Positions 9,816-21,835 of a stretch of 64,000 nucleotides of DNA are shown here, piece after piece (position 1 is the stretch's first letter; each line of letters opens with the position of its first letter). The translations under genes were made by a program, and so were the position numbers. Origin of the DNA: Chinchilla lanigera. Lineage: Eukaryota; Chordata; Mammalia; Rodentia; Chinchillidae. The notes under the pieces were generated by a model. It saw only the letters and a list, made by a program, of their open reading frames with translations, ran no database searches and had not been told where the DNA came from. Location of the stretch: the NCBI RefSeq assembly GCF_000276665.1, contig NW_004955463.1:11807859-11871858 (forward strand), written 5' to 3'.

Positions 9816-10439
9816 TTCTAGTTGCCATTACAAACATGAAAGCTGATGTGCTCACAGCAGCAGATCTTTTACCAAGTCCCTAAATCACTCCTCAGAGTGG
9901 GAGTGACTTAGACTTAACCACCAGCTGGATATTAAGGCTCAGTTTATAACCACAATATTATGTAACTTTCCAATAAGCAAGAGGATAATCTTTTGCATTT
10001 GACCAATCTGTTACCTAACAGAAGCTTTTCTCTTTTCTAAGGTCCAAATACCAGGCTAGTTAAATTTCTATTTGAATCAGCTGTAATGTTTTTAAAGAGT
10101 GCAGGGTGCAGAAGGATATTAGGCAATTAAAAAACTTTTGTGGATGAGTAAGTGTTCAAACACATGTCAGAAAAAGCTTTCCATATCTGACAACAGTAAA
10201 AAGAACAAGAATGGGGTTGATTTCAATGGTGTCCATGTAAAGAGAGGTTTTAATTTTATTCAGCAGATACTTGCTCAGATCTATATTTTACTCCAGGCAC
10301 TTGAAATTGTCTCCAGGAAGGGATGGCAGTGTACTGCAGAAGAACACAAACAGACCCATGGAGAAGGTCTGGGACTGCATTCCTCATATCCACTAACTGC
10401 TATGGAGTATGTTTTTCATCACCTTCTCTTCACTGAGAC
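9816..10439. other. Unassigned sequence
   Basis: No repeat or RNA gene is recognised. A 108-codon frame at 10138-10464 has no visible domain, signal peptide or splice context, and its end enters a repeat. It is probably a chance frame. Confidence 0.45.
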
Positions 10440-10750
10440 TCAGTACCTGACACCCACAGCTTGAAGGATGTCTGTTTTATTTTGGTTCACAGTAGAGCAG
10501 AACTTGCATGGCACAAGGGCAAGTGGTGGTAGCCAGGAAGCAGAGAGACAAAGTTGAAGTTTGGGAGGCAGATATGCCCTTCCAGGTCACCCCACCCACA
10601 TAACCCAACTCCTCTCACCAGACTCTACTTCCCACCAGCACATACTGTTCTGAAACCACTGGGGGATGAACCCAGCACCATGATCTAATCACCTTCAAAT
10701 TCTCTATTATGCTTGCATGAGTTGTTCGGGGACATTCTTGATCTAAACCT
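10440..10750 (-). mobile_element. LTR-like repeat, family A, copy 3 (minus)
   Basis: The sections 'gtctgttttattttggttca', 'agccaggaagcagagagaca', 'gatatgcccttccagg', 'actctacttcccaccagc' and 'catgatctaatcaccttc' match the middle of the family in reverse orientation. It is more diverged than the other copies. Confidence 0.5.
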
Positions 10751-12949
10751 TAACAGAAGGGTTGCAACTCATTCCGTCTGTGGATTTCAAATAAATTTTT
10801 ACAAATAAAGCAAGCTTTATTTTTTTATTCCTGTGTATTTTTCTGAAGCATAGTGTACTTACAACCATCTTTGCCTATTTGCCTTTTCTCCAGAATCAAA
10901 ACTCCAGAGCATGATCATCTGAAGTTTGTATCTAGCATGATGTATAGTAACATTGACATATGGACAGTTAGGATGATACAGTAAAAAGGGCAGAGTCTGC
11001 AGGCCAAATACCAAGCTAAGATGTCACTTTCCTTCAAGCCTGACTACTGGAATTTTGTTTTGTCTTAGCATTTACTCTTCCTGTGTCAGTACAGGAGGTG
11101 AGCTGGCTTAAAACTAATGTGGCAGCTGGTTGGTGGATTAGGAAAAATATAGAAGGAGGAGTGAGGAGCTGACTGAATTGCCAGGGGAGGCTAGAAAGGA
11201 TGAACTGACACTACTGTGTTATACATGTACTACCAGGGGCCTCTAAGCTTGGTGCCAAGCGATAACTGTGTGCTGTAAGTCAGGGATTAGATCCAGTGCC
11301 AGAACAAAGAAGTATTCCTTTCTTCTCTCCCAGAGCTCCAGCCCCCTACTGTCATTATTTCCATTATCTCTTCTTCCAGGAGGCCACCTGGCTACTACCA
11401 AGCTTTCCTCAGCTGACGGTGTTGATCTTGTTTATTCAAAGTCCTCTGTGTGTGTCTTTCTCTGCCTCTGCATTCCCCTCACTGGGCTGTGTAGAGCTGT
11501 GCAGCTTTATAACTTTTCCTTCAACAGCTGGCAGCTACAAATTAACTTTTTGACTTCATTAGGCTAATATGCTGAATTATCCCTAATTTGAGCACCTGAA
11601 GCACGCCCCTCTACCTCCTGCTCCGGTCCAACCACCTCTGCTCATCAATCAGGAGCTGAATAACAGGGAGGCAGCATATGGAGAGTGAAGCAGGCTTGGT
11701 CACAGCCCTAAGTTGGTTTTGTCATCCCTGATGAAGGACTGAGCCTCAGCCCCACCCACTCAACGTACCCCATCTCTGTGGTCAGGGTTCGTGTGGCTAC
11801 TCGGTGCCATGTGGCTGCACCTTTCCTCCACAGGTGATTTTCATGCAGACACTGCAGTCTAATGTGGGGTTGCCTTTCAGTGCACTTAACCTGTGACTTC
11901 CCCCAGCCTTTCGAGGAAGTCAGCCCAAGTGGGACATCATTCCCTTCCATCCGTCCCCATTTCCCTAGGCACCAGATGGCTGAAAGCTTTCATTTCACTC
12001 CTATAGTCAGTTATACATGGGCGGGAAAAAAAGTTTTATTTGCTATCTCAGAATCATACTTGGAACCACTGATAGGTGCTCCTGGCTGCTTCCCTTCCAG
12101 CTGGATATCCTTAAAGCCCCAAAATAGTTCAGCACAGTTTGTAAAGTTGCACAAAGATCTTCCCACTATCCTGTCAGGCTCAAGTGCCAATTTTCTTTCC
12201 AGAGAGTTTTCCCTAGAGGGCACTGGAGGAAAACCGGCACAAACACAACCCTTAAAATTTCTCTCAGATCCTTTGCACCGGTCCCCACAGTGTTAGTGGA
12301 TAATGCTCTTTTCATTATATTGCCCTCCTAAAACTTCCCCTGCCTAAAAGCTTGGCCTGGGGAAGAAGTCTGGGGAGAGGAGAAAGACAGATAAACAAGA
12401 TTTGCTGGAACAAAGAAACCCAAACATCCCTGACTTAAATCATACAAGGAGAGTTACACTTTATAAAAACAATTCAGACGCACTTTGCACATGGGGCAGA
12501 AGTGGAAATAGTTTCTTATTGATAAAACTGAGGCACAGAAAGTGAGCATCCACACCAGAACGTAAAATAAGGTACTGCTTGATTTTGTTCCCTCAGGTCA
12601 CTTTCTGTAGGCTCTTCTTTCTGTGACTTACAGTGCAAGCAACACTATGCAGTAATTTTCCCTGGCTGATCTTTGTTAACAGTGGTTGTCATGACATATT
12701 TTTAACAGGGTTTGCTTCCATTTTCAAAAATATTCCCATTAGGACAGTGAGTTACAAGACCAGCCTATTTGTTGTGAATTCCCAGATTACCTTTTGTCTC
12801 ATCTTCCAAACTCAAGACGAGAGGCAGATTGGAGCATTTGCTTTTGAAAATTTACATTAATGCTACGAGTGAAAAAGTAGCATTTCGACACTCATTTCCT
12901 GCCTGTTACAATTGCCCTTCACTTGAGGCAAAAGCTGACTGAGAGGCAG
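10751..12949. other. Unassigned sequence with chance frames
   Basis: No confident repeats are seen. Overlapping frames at 11268-11567 and 11296-11553, and a 144-codon frame at 11862-12296, are present. None has a recognisable domain, and the 144-codon frame is overlapped by an antisense frame (12011-12223). A good acceptor-like tract ends at about 11378, but no convincing donor follows. A weak MIR-like piece (gataaaactgaggcacag) is near 12520. Confidence 0.4.
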
Positions 12950-13075
12950 TGTGTTGGAAAGGATGTGGAATTTGGAGTGGAGCTTGGGTTTTAATTCCCT
13001 TGCTGACATCTGCTCTAGCCTTGGTCACATCAGCTGAACTCTTCTTTCCCTTCATTGTTTTCAGCTGAACAAGAA
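12950..13075 (+). repeat. MIR-like fragment
   Basis: 'gtggaatttggagtggagct', 'gggttttaattccc' and 'ccttggtcacatcagctgaa' resemble the MIR 5' half ('ctttggagtcagacag', 'gggttcgaatcc', 'ccttgggcaagtcac'). It is diverged, so the call is tentative. Confidence 0.4.
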
Positions 13076-13749
13076 GCTTCCGGTATCCATCTTGAAGATA
13101 AATGAAAGGGTTTTGTAAGATAATATAAGCATGGAAGCAGGTGTATGGGCTAGGAGCAGCAGCCAGAGGATGCAGCCAGAACCATAGTGGCCCATGAGTC
13201 ATAGGTAGATGGGCCGAGGTGATAGCGGAGAAAAGGGCACTGGGTTTGGATCATATCTATGGTTCAGTGTTTCCTCAGAAACAAAATACATAGGTCAAGC
13301 AAGCCATTTTCCTCTCCTTAGGTCTTTCCTAAATTATACTTCCTTTGTTTATTAGTGTGAAATAATGCTTATAAAAAACTGTGTGATAGAGTTTACATGA
13401 ACATTAACTATCATTTACTGGATATCTGGCTAGATTATTTTGGAGAGTATCCTGCACAAAGTGGGGAGATGGTAGGTGCTGCACTCCAAGCCCTGGAATG
13501 TCCCTGAAATCCAGAAACCAGGGTCCCTGTGTCATAAGTCTCAAGAGATAGCACCTATGAGGGAGGTATGGATGAAGGTAAGAGGGGCAAGACACAAGCT
13601 AGTGATCTTCCTAGGAATATGCTCATGCTCTGGTTCAGGTTAATGATACATAAATCAAAATACGAGAGATAAGGGAGGAGTTTTTTGTTGCATCCAGCAC
13701 AGCTCTTGAATCTCCAGAGGAAGGATGGTGGAGGATGAAGAAATGAAGA
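13076..13749. other. Unassigned sequence
   Basis: No gene is recognised. A weak MIR-like piece (agggcactgggtttggatca) lies near 13235. The minus-strand frame at 13404-13595 has no recognisable content. Confidence 0.4.
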
Positions 13750-13875
13750 TAAGAGTCAAGATGCACTTGTTTTTAAATCCTGTATCATTTTTATTGTTTT
13801 GTTTTCATCTTCATTGTTATTATTTTGTTATTGTTTTGTTCTCTTTAAAATAAAAAAAGTAAGAGTCATGATGCA
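13750..13875 (+). mobile_element. Very short 5'-truncated LINE-1 with target duplication
   Basis: The sequence between taagagtcaagatgca (13750-13765) and taagagtcatgatgca (13860-13875), which differ at one of 16 positions, is about 94 bp. It ends 'gttctctttaaaataaaaaa', like the 3' end of the LINE-1 at 48922-51000 ('ctctcttttaaaataaag'). This is an extremely 5'-truncated insertion of the local LINE-1 family. Confidence 0.75.
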
Positions 13876-13884
13876 GAAAGCTGA

Positions 13885-14280
13885 GGTGAGGGGCAGCCCC
13901 TGTCGTGATGGGAGAAAGGACCGCCCAACAGTTGCAGCATATTTACTTATACAATCAGCATAAGAGACTGTTCACAGAGAATTTTAAGGGGAGGGTAAGA
14001 TCCAGAACAGGAAGAACATCTAATCTTCAATAAAACATCATGCCTTGGTGGTTACATGGGGAACACGAGAGGAGTTGTCTATATTTTCTCATGGGAAGGC
14101 CAGGTCCCTTTGTTCATTGGCTCCCTGAGCTGTGTACACTCCCCATGGGGCAATGTGGAACTCATGGGAAGCAATGACCTTGTCCTAGATACCTGAGATA
14201 CAGACAGCTTCTCTCCAACACTTTTTCACAATAAAAAGACACACTATCTTTCCTCCCAAACTTATTTACTGCTTTGGCTT
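13885..14280. other. Possible LTR-derived sequence
   Basis: The block has an LTR-like feel: two AATAAA motifs (near 14028 and 14231), and short GC-richer stretches unlike its neighbours. No terminal TG...CA pair with a duplication could be fixed, and no family is recognised. Confidence 0.2.
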
Positions 14281-14715
14281 CCTTAAGGAAGATGTTTGAC
14301 TGCCCCTATTACAACAAATGTATCACAGCTTGAGGATGAGCAGACAGAATGGGAAGATTCCCCCCTGGACATTCTGGTACTGATCAGTCCAGGAGTGCTG
14401 ATCACGTGTCCACTTAAAGGAGATAACACATGTCTCTGTTATCCTCTTAGGCATGAATCCTCTTACAGCCAGGAACATTTCTTAGTGACACATCCCTATA
14501 GTTTAGAATTAGATCAATTCATTCCAAGGAGTACTTTGTAGTCTGTTTTTCAGTATTCCCTTTCAACTGTCTTTGACAATTAGCACTTTAGTTGAGTATC
14601 ATACTTGAGTCACACAGTAAAGAATCAGCTGCAGAGAGGATTCAAATCTCTTTTTTAAAAATATATTTATTTGCAAAGATAAGTGTAGGTAGTAGGAGCT
14701 GCACAAAGATGTTTT

Positions 14716-14779
14716 TCTCTCAAAGAATCTTTCTCTCAAAGGATCTTTCTCCTAAAGAATCTTTCTCTTTAAGATTCTT
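14716..14779 (+). repeat. 16-bp tandem repeat, four units
   Basis: The units tctctcaaagaatctt, tctctcaaaggatctt, tctcctaaagaatctt and tctctttaagattctt follow each other without spacers. The first two differ by one base. The overlapping 108-codon frame (14592-14918) gains its serine/phenylalanine-rich middle from this array and is not considered a gene. Confidence 0.9.
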
Positions 14780-17429
14780 AGACTGTGGATGCATAAAATC
14801 CTGCTGTGATGAAGCCATGAAATGCAACTCAATCAACTGGCCTGAATATTTTGAGTTTGTCTTTCTTGTGTCCGCTGGTATTCTCTATGTCTCCAGAGCA
14901 TGGAATATGCAGATGTGAACTAAAAGTTAAAAATAATAAAAATAAGATTGGAAAAAGCACACTGGGCTTCCCTGTCAGCAGAAGTTCCATTTTTATATGT
15001 CAAGATTAATATTTCACACATACTAGCTCATTAAAAAAAGTAACCTTGGAACACTGTGTCAGGTGGAGATATTTTTTAAGATGTGATGGAAATTATGCAG
15101 CCATAAAGAGCATTCCCAGTAATTATCTTGGCACTCATGTTATGCTGACCATTTTGTCACCACGCTGGGGGTAGCAGAGCAGAGAAGCCCCTTCATGCTG
15201 CCTCATGCATTACTTTGCTCCATTTTTCCCTCAGACTCATTTGTACCATGCTCATATTTATGCAAAACAGGGTAATGAGGTAGCCAAAGGTTACCGAGGG
15301 TACAAAGGGCTTTCGGATGATGAGAGCACTGGTAGGTAAGGAAGCCAGCCGGAGGCTGTCTGAAATTGAAGTTTGGGGATAAATTAATAACTCAATGTGA
15401 GCATGTGTAATTTTATGGTGAGACTTCTCTAGAGTTGGAACTATGTAGTTTGACATAAAAAAATCAAGGTATGATGGAAAACACAAAGTTCAAAACTATA
15501 CAATCATAAGCAGCACTGTGTGGGGGAGGCAAGAAGAGAAGGGATGGTGGGGTACACCTTATTCAAACATTCCCCAGGATATGATTAATATTTTGATGTA
15601 TAGAATGCAATTGCCTATATGTAGTCTTAGGGATTAATAATGATCCTGCACAAATTTTACCTTCAAGGAGACAGGCATATTTGGGAAAGCTCAGGAGCAA
15701 AGCAAGATTCTGATTGGCATTGTGCCTATGTTTATCCTTAATTTCATTGCCTTTCAGGACCAGAAACATTGAGATAATTTCTCTGTGTCTGGTTAAAGAT
15801 GTGCTGCAGTTCTTACTTTTATCTTTAGGGAGGCTGTATTCAAAGGAATACTCGAAGAGGAAAAAAATGTGAAAGAATAACAACAAATAAACTAGCGAAA
15901 GATCGTTAGGGGACATTGCAGAAGATACTAGACTGCAGCTTGGTGATCACGATCCTGGACATTAATGACAAATCAGCATGAAAATGTAAATACAGTCCTA
16001 CACTTCTCACATATCATGTTTGCCCTTCTAGTGCTGGATGCTGTGCATGATTACATTTTGAAATATGTGTAAGATCAAGAGAGAAAGACTAAATTGATTT
16101 GGAGGGTCCAGAGTTTGCCTGAGATAGACAACTATAATTCCTTTACCATTTAAATGTGGAAAGTAATGGTTAAAACATGACTCCTTGGATGTTACAAATG
16201 GTGCTGGTGCTGGAAAAGATTCTCTACTAATATTTGCATTTTGAAATATTCAAACACTAGGCAAGTCAAGGGACTCCTTTGCACAAATGGGAGAGGATAA
16301 GATTTAAGTGATCTTTTGATGGTCAGATGGAAGTTGCACTGGAACCCTTTTCTCGTGCCGCATGCAAGTGGTAGCGGGTTTTGCTTCCCAGCTGTTCTCC
16401 TGTGAACAGCAGACAGATGAGTAACATGGTCTCTAAATTCTGTCCCAGCATCTGTTCTCAGGGTGCCACCTGAGCAGCAGTGATGGCCCATGTGCTGAAA
16501 AGGCAGCAGTTGTCAGGTGGTTTCTGTCCTTTAGAAGAAATGGGTAGTCTGTGACATCCCCCAAAAAGAGTACAGGTATTTTTCAAAAAATCTTTTCCAT
16601 TAAGATTTTTAAAAGGTAGCTGTTGGCTACAAGTTCCTTCTTCCTACCCCTCCTATGATGCAGCCAGAAGCTAAACGGGGGAGGGAGTATGCTGAGATTT
16701 TATAACCAATACTGCCCACATTTTGGCCTTAATTTCTACTCCTAACCTAATTTCCCACGATTCAATCTCTAAGTCAAACTGAACTGTATTTTTCTTTTAA
16801 CAAATACCCATTTTCAGGCTCTTCAACCTCTGATAGCATTTTAGCTTTCATTTTTATTGGGGGGTTGGAAATCATCTGGCTTCCAATTTGAAAGAGAAAT
16901 AAAACAACAGGTGCAACTTTAATTTATTACTGCCAAACCACCAAGTCGTGTGTGTCTTCTCTTGCTTTTTTGTTTTATTATGCAAGGTCTTTCCTATTCT
17001 CCAGAGACCACTCCTTTCTTCCTTTCAGTGGACATTTTCCTCTTGGTTATTTTCTTTTTCAAAAAATTTGTATCTTAACCTTATATCCTAGATCCCTGCT
17101 ATCAGGCATGGAATATACTCAGATTTTACCCATTGTAAAGATACCCACTTCCCTTATTTCCATTCTCCTGGTATAATATTCTTTTTACCTATTGTTAATA
17201 TGCAACCTTTACAATGATAAGCAATAATAATTATATAATGTGCTTTTCAAAGCGTTCCTTTCCTTCTACTAAAAATATTGTGAAGCAAAGACTGATTTGG
17301 TTCAACTTACTACTTACTGAATATCAAAGTGCCTCACACAGTGCCTGGCCCATTGCACGGTTGAGTCAATATATATTTACAGACTGGTTAGTAAGTGAGT
17401 GAATAAATGTATGAACACTTTTTTTCTTA
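14780..17429. other. Unassigned sequence
   Basis: No confident repeat, RNA gene or exon is seen. Minus-strand frames at 15193-15486, 15563-15916 (117 codons) and 16192-16491 lack family motifs. The region 17320-17410 ('cacacagtgcctggcccatt', then 'gtgagtgaataaatg') resembles a LINE-2/MIR 3' end. Confidence 0.4.
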
Positions 17430-17640
17430 GGACCTTTGCTCATATTATTTTTTCCATATGATCAGAGTGCTTTTCCTTATCACTTCTTTTTCTTAATCCA
17501 AATCCTACATGGTAATTGTTAATGTTCAAATGTAAGGAATGATGCTGTCCACTTCCCGCACACCAGAAGGATTCCCTGATGTTTTCAAGTGAGAAGAGTT
17601 GCTCCCTCCCTGGAACTGTCCTCATCTGAATCTGTTAGTA
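17430..17640 (+). mobile_element. LINE-2 fragment
   Basis: 'aggacctttgctcatattat', 'tccatatgatcagagtgctt', 'aatgttcaaatgtaagg' and 'gaaggattccctgatg' follow the LINE-2 consensus order ('tgcctttgcacatgctg', 'tggaatgcccttcc', 'ctcaaatgtcacctcc', 'gaagccttccctgac'). Confidence 0.6.
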
Positions 17641-18308
17641 ACTCACACTTTGGTAACTGCTGTCCCAGACTCTACATAGAATCTGAAATATTCACTGAGG
17701 ATAGGACAGAGACATCACTGGATCCTCCACAAGCATACACTTTTTACAGGAACAAAACTCAGTAAATCTTGAGCTAATACACTCATCCATTTTGTTCTCT
17801 CATAAAAGAGAATTTACTAGGTATCCCTTCATGGCCTTTGATAGAAATAAAATGGAATAGAAACATAGTTTTAATCTTTAACAAACTTACAGAAAGTGGC
17901 ACACACAGAAATAACAGGCAGTCACATTAACATGATAATTATCATGCTTAGGATTCTTGCAGAGTCCTGGAAAGGATCCCCAGCACTCTGGAAGAAGACT
18001 AGAAGCTAGCCTAAGCTAGGGAAGCAGAGAAAAAACCTGGAGAGCGCTCTGAAGATGAGTCAGACTTTGGCAAACTCAGAGGACAGAGAGGGGCAAGTGG
18101 GTGGAAGCTCACTGGGAAGGTGGAGGGGAAGCCAGAGCCAGAGCCTCAGAGGCCTAGAAGAACCACTGGAGTTCAGAATTAAATGAGTGAACTGAAGTTT
18201 CAGGATGTTCTTTCTCTCCATAAAAATGATAATACAAAAAAAATGGCTACATAGGTATGTATATAGAACATTATATTTTAGTTGCAAAAAAACTTTAAAA
18301 TCTTTAGA

Positions 18309-18364
18309 TTTTAATGCTTTACAAGGCAATTACCCTTGTTTTTTATGAGATACAAACTGGAATA
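18309..18364 (+). repeat. Unclassified repeat, copy 1
   Basis: 'ttttaatgctttacaaggca' then 'gagatacaaactggaata' aligns with 20708-20762 ('ttttgatgctctgcaaggca', 'gagatacaaactagaatg') over about 55 bp in the same orientation, with about one mismatch in five. The surroundings do not align convincingly. Confidence 0.6.
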
Positions 18365-18413
18365 TATTTATATATTCATATATATATTTATATATATATG
18401 TATGTATATATAT
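18361..18413 (+). repeat. TA-rich microsatellite
   Basis: An imperfect alternation of tata, tttata and tgtatg motifs runs about 50 bp. Confidence 0.9.
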
Positions 18414-19105
18414 GAATGACAAGCACTTCCATGGGAGAATGTAGAAGTTAAATTTGCTCATCATGACTTCTAGCTCCAGGTTTATATTTTTTGGGATTTA
18501 TTTTCACTCTGGGTAATGTGTATTATGCATCCTGTCCTTTGGTCATTTTTTCCTGTAAGACTTTAATAGTCTTTTCAGGTTGTTTAGAATTAATGAGGCA
18601 AATGTCCTCAATCAAGAAGCAATTTAAGAACATGCTGCTAATTTCAATGAGTTCCGTAAATGAACTAATTTAATACCAGTTGACCTTTTTGTTTGGGGAG
18701 AATGATTTGTGGCTGTATTTTCCTGATGTGTGCCTATGAGACTTGGTAATCTGAATCGGCATTTAGAGCCCGAGTATGACATTAATCATACCACAAGATA
18801 CCACCTGTCTAAGGGGGCACTTAGTAGTCACATCCGTGAGCACACGGAGGATGACTTTTTAACAAGACAATGTTCATATTGGTTAAAACTGAAAGCTACA
18901 GAATAAAGAATACCCTACTTTGGTGATATAGATCATGCAGGAAGATGCTAGGTGATACTATGAAATTTTATCCATGTCCTAGAAATTTTGTTACTCTATT
19001 TTTTATTTGTTTTAACCTCCTTAGAGTTAGGACAGTGCTGATTATATTTTAATTTCACTGTTAGTATAGATAAAAGTCTTACTGCCGAGGTAAAATTGAG
19101 TTATG

Positions 19106-19550
19106 CTTGTCTTAGTTACTTTTCTCCTTGCTGACACAAAATACCCCACACCCAAGGTTAAAGGAGGAAAGGTTTCTTTGGCTCACAGTTTGTAGCAGCG
19201 TCAGTCCTTAATCAGCAGGGTGACATGGCAAAGGGGCATCCCACAGGAGAAGCAGCCCATGGCAAAGCAGGACAGGCAGAAGGCAGCGAGCAGCGAAGTT
19301 GCAAGCAACAGGCAACAAACAACAGGCCGTAATAGCAGCCTCTTTCTGTCCCTTATATGTTGTCCCTAAGGGCTGGTAGCACTCACAGCTATGGTGGGGC
19401 AACTTTCACCTTAGCATTGCACTGTGAATCCATCCCAGCACCACACCCTTAGTCCAAACATCATGTACTCTACATCCAGCCACCTCTGAAAGCTTCACCC
19501 ATGATCACATGAGGCTTTGGGGGGACATCTAGATATAAGCCACAACAGTG
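19106..19550 (-). mobile_element. LTR-like repeat, family A, copy 4 (minus)
   Basis: It starts 'tgtcttagttacttttctcc' then 'gacacaaaatacccc', 'gaggaaaggtttctttggct', and ends 'gatcacatgaggctttgggg', 'gacatctagatataagccac', 'aaca'. An expanded middle is rich in aggcagc/caacaggc motifs (about 19265-19330). The TG...CA-like ends are visible, but a flanking 5-bp duplication is not convincing (atgct and gtgtt). Confidence 0.65.
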
Positions 19551-19999
19551 TTCTATGATGGTTTAGTCATCGTGCCATTTCTCCTGTTATTCACCACTTT
19601 CTCTAGTGAAGAACACATGTTTTTGTAGTGTTTTCTCTAAAATCAAGCTATCAGTAAAAATGTACCTTTTACTGAAGGTTTTCTTTGAAGGGTTTGCCTT
19701 AAACTAGCAAATCTACAGGTGTACAAGCACTGAGGACATTTTACAAAGCCATCATACCAACAAAAGGGTAAAATATTATTTTTGCCACTGAAGCAGTTTC
19801 CATTTAATGGGGAAGTGTTGTTCTAAATATGGTTCAGCACTGTTGAATGAAGGCTGAGTCAGCAGCTTTCAAAAGCCTGGTAAACTCAATCTTCTCCCAA
19901 AACAGAAGGGAGGAATTGAACTGATGCAATCAGGGTAGGATCGTCTTTCCTTTAAAGAAGGTTAAAAAGCACTAAATATAAAATAAATTATTAATTATG
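19551..19999. other. Unassigned sequence
   Basis: No gene or repeat is recognised. Confidence 0.4.
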
Positions 20000-20490
20000 A
20001 ACAAGAACATTATGAACAAGAACTCCTATTCATAAAAACAACCCTTCATCCACAGAAGGAGAAGATAAACCACAGAGAAAGAAAAGATATTGTCACACGT
20101 ATAGAAGTGCCAACTTATCAATAATAAAAATGGAATTCCTACAGCCTCATAGAAAAACAGCCAAAAGACTTGAAGAAGCACTTTGGAAAAGAGGAAATTC
20201 AATGGCCAGTGAGAATTTGAAAAGGAGCTGAAATCTTTTAGCAATGAGGACACTGCAAACTGAACGATTATATACCGCTATACACCTACGCAATGAGCAA
20301 CACTTAACACTCCTAACAATGCCTTCCTGGTTGACCTGAACCAGGAAGAAAAAGAGTACCATTCCTACACTGCTGGTGGGAGAAGAACTTGTTAAAACCC
20401 CATTGAAAAACAACTTGACCTTAAATAGAAAAGCTGAAGATACAAGTACTCTGTGATTCAACATTTCCACTCCAAATTGAACAAAGACAT
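20000..20490 (+). mobile_element. Old LINE-1 ORF2 C-terminal fragment
   Basis: 'gaaattcaatggccagtgag', 'caatgagcaacacttaacac', 'accattcctacactgctggt' then 'gggagaagaactt' and 'gaaaaacaacttgacc' follow the ORF2 3' section ('aatgcaaattaaaacaac', 'ctgctggtgggaatgtaaa', 'ggaaaacagtttggc'). It is far more diverged than the LINE-1s at 3628 and 48922, so it is of an older family. Confidence 0.6.
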
Positions 20491-20980
20491 TCACGTGTTT
20501 TTATTCACAAGGTCGTTGCACTTTTGAAAATCTGGAAGACAAATTTTTGCTTCGGTTAGATGGCAAAGGAACTCTGGACAACTGCAGGTGACTGAGAATT
20601 AGGGGACAAAGAAAGGGAGCCTTTTCTCAGCAAAGACCTTGGCAATTTGATGCCCCTTTGCCAAGGAAAGAACTGCTCTGAAAAAAAGAAATGGAATAAC
20701 GTTTGGGTTTTGATGCTCTGCAAGGCAACTCCCTTTATTTTTGTGAGATACAAACTAGAATGAGGAAACGATTTCTTCAGTCAGACACCAAAGGCCTGAC
20801 ACATGAGTGCTTCCCAAAATGTGAAAGAGAATAGATGGAGCTGCCCTCTTTCACTTTAGATGATAAAGGGAAAAACAATTTGTTTAATACTATGGTCAAT
20901 GCATGATACCAAACCTCCTGTATATAAAAATTTCGTGTAATCACAACAGTAGATAAAATCTCACCATCACCCCAACTATA
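20491..20980. other. Unassigned sequence
   Basis: No gene is recognised. It contains the second copy of the unclassified 56-bp repeat (20708-20762). Confidence 0.4.
20708..20762 (+). repeat. Unclassified repeat, copy 2
   Basis: It aligns with 18309-18364 in the same orientation, about 2.4 kb downstream. The conserved core is 'caaggcaa' plus 'gagatacaaact'. Confidence 0.6.
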
Positions 20981-20984
20981 ATAA

Positions 20985-21705
20985 TATTATTAAAATTTTT
21001 TTCAGATAATTGTGTTAGTACATGTTTGCAGTACATAATGCTTACATTCTTGTGGGGAGTTGGTGTGTGTGTACACCTCACATCTTTGTTCTTTTTCATC
21101 CACTTTTCATTTCCTCCCCACCCTCTATCTACCTCTTGATCCTCTCCCTTTTTTGGGTACATGCTTGTAATATATAATGTCCATATTCCTTGAGTGCAGT
21201 TAGTACATGTGCATAGCAGATCTTAATTATTTTCTTCATCCCCTTTCCTTCCACTCCTCCTCCCCTCAATCTCTTGATCCCCTTCCCACTTAAGAAACAT
21301 CTAGCTGCCTACATCCTATTACCTTTTATTTTGTTCTTCACTTGTAATTTGGGTTTCTCAGATAAGAGAAATCATGTAATATTTAAGCTTATGTGTCTGA
21401 TTTAATTCACTTAACATTGTGGTCTCAAGGTGCATCCATTTTCCTACAAAGGATTGAAGTTTATCTTGCATTATAGCAGAATAGTGTGTGTAAATACCAC
21501 ATTTTATGTATCCAGTCCTCTGCTGATGGACATATAGGGTGCATCCAAGATTTAGCTATTATGAATTGTGCTGCTATAAACATGGGAATGTAGGCATCAC
21601 GGCAATATGATGTCTGTAGCTCTCTTGGGAAGATACCTAGAAGGGAAGTAGCAGGGTCAAATGGATTTCTAGTTTCAAGTTTTTTGAGAATCTCCTCATT
21701 GACAA
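20985..21705 (-). mobile_element. LINE-1 3' portion, antisense
   Basis: Reading toward the right, the segments 'ttcacttaacattgtggtct', 'aaggtgcatccattttccta', 'gctgatggacatatagggtg', 'gctattatgaattgtgctgc', then 'tataaacatgggaatg' and 'gaagtagcagggtcaaatgg' are the reverse complement of the ORF2 tail and adjoining 3' untranslated region. The CT-rich left part (about 21070-21300) would be the 3' UTR. Confidence 0.8.
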
Positions 21706-21759
21706 ATTAAACTTTATAAAATATTATCCTTCTTTGACAAAAGCTAGTTCCTAGGAAAC

Positions 21760-21832
21760 AGACAGGTCTAGGAAAAGTTACCCAGAATTACAAAAATTTT
21801 AGGTGGTAAGGCTAGAATTCAAATGCAGGCTG
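21760..21832 (-). repeat. MIR fragment
   Basis: 'ggaaaagttacccagaatta' then 'ggtaaggctagaattcaaat' and 'gcaggctg' is the reverse complement of the MIR 5' half ('agctggtaagtggcagagc', 'gggattcaaacccaggc'). Confidence 0.55.
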
Positions 21833-21835
21833 AAT

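Larger units (their letters stand above)
17641..19105. other. Unassigned sequence
   Basis: No gene is seen. It contains an AT microsatellite (18361-18413) and one copy of an unclassified 56-bp repeat (18309-18364). The frames at 18060-18329 and 18491-18673 show nothing recognisable. Confidence 0.4.

Noticed and set aside
11862..12296. 144-codon plus-strand frame
   Set aside because: No recognisable domain, signal peptide or promoter, and an antisense frame overlaps it. Length is within chance for 64 kb.
13885..14280. Complete LTR
   Set aside because: AATAAA motifs are present, but no TG...CA ends with a duplication could be found, so it is kept only as a low-confidence note.
15563..15916. 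117-codon minus-strand frame
   Set aside because: No motif, and its leucine/phenylalanine-rich start is what A-rich sense DNA gives by chance.
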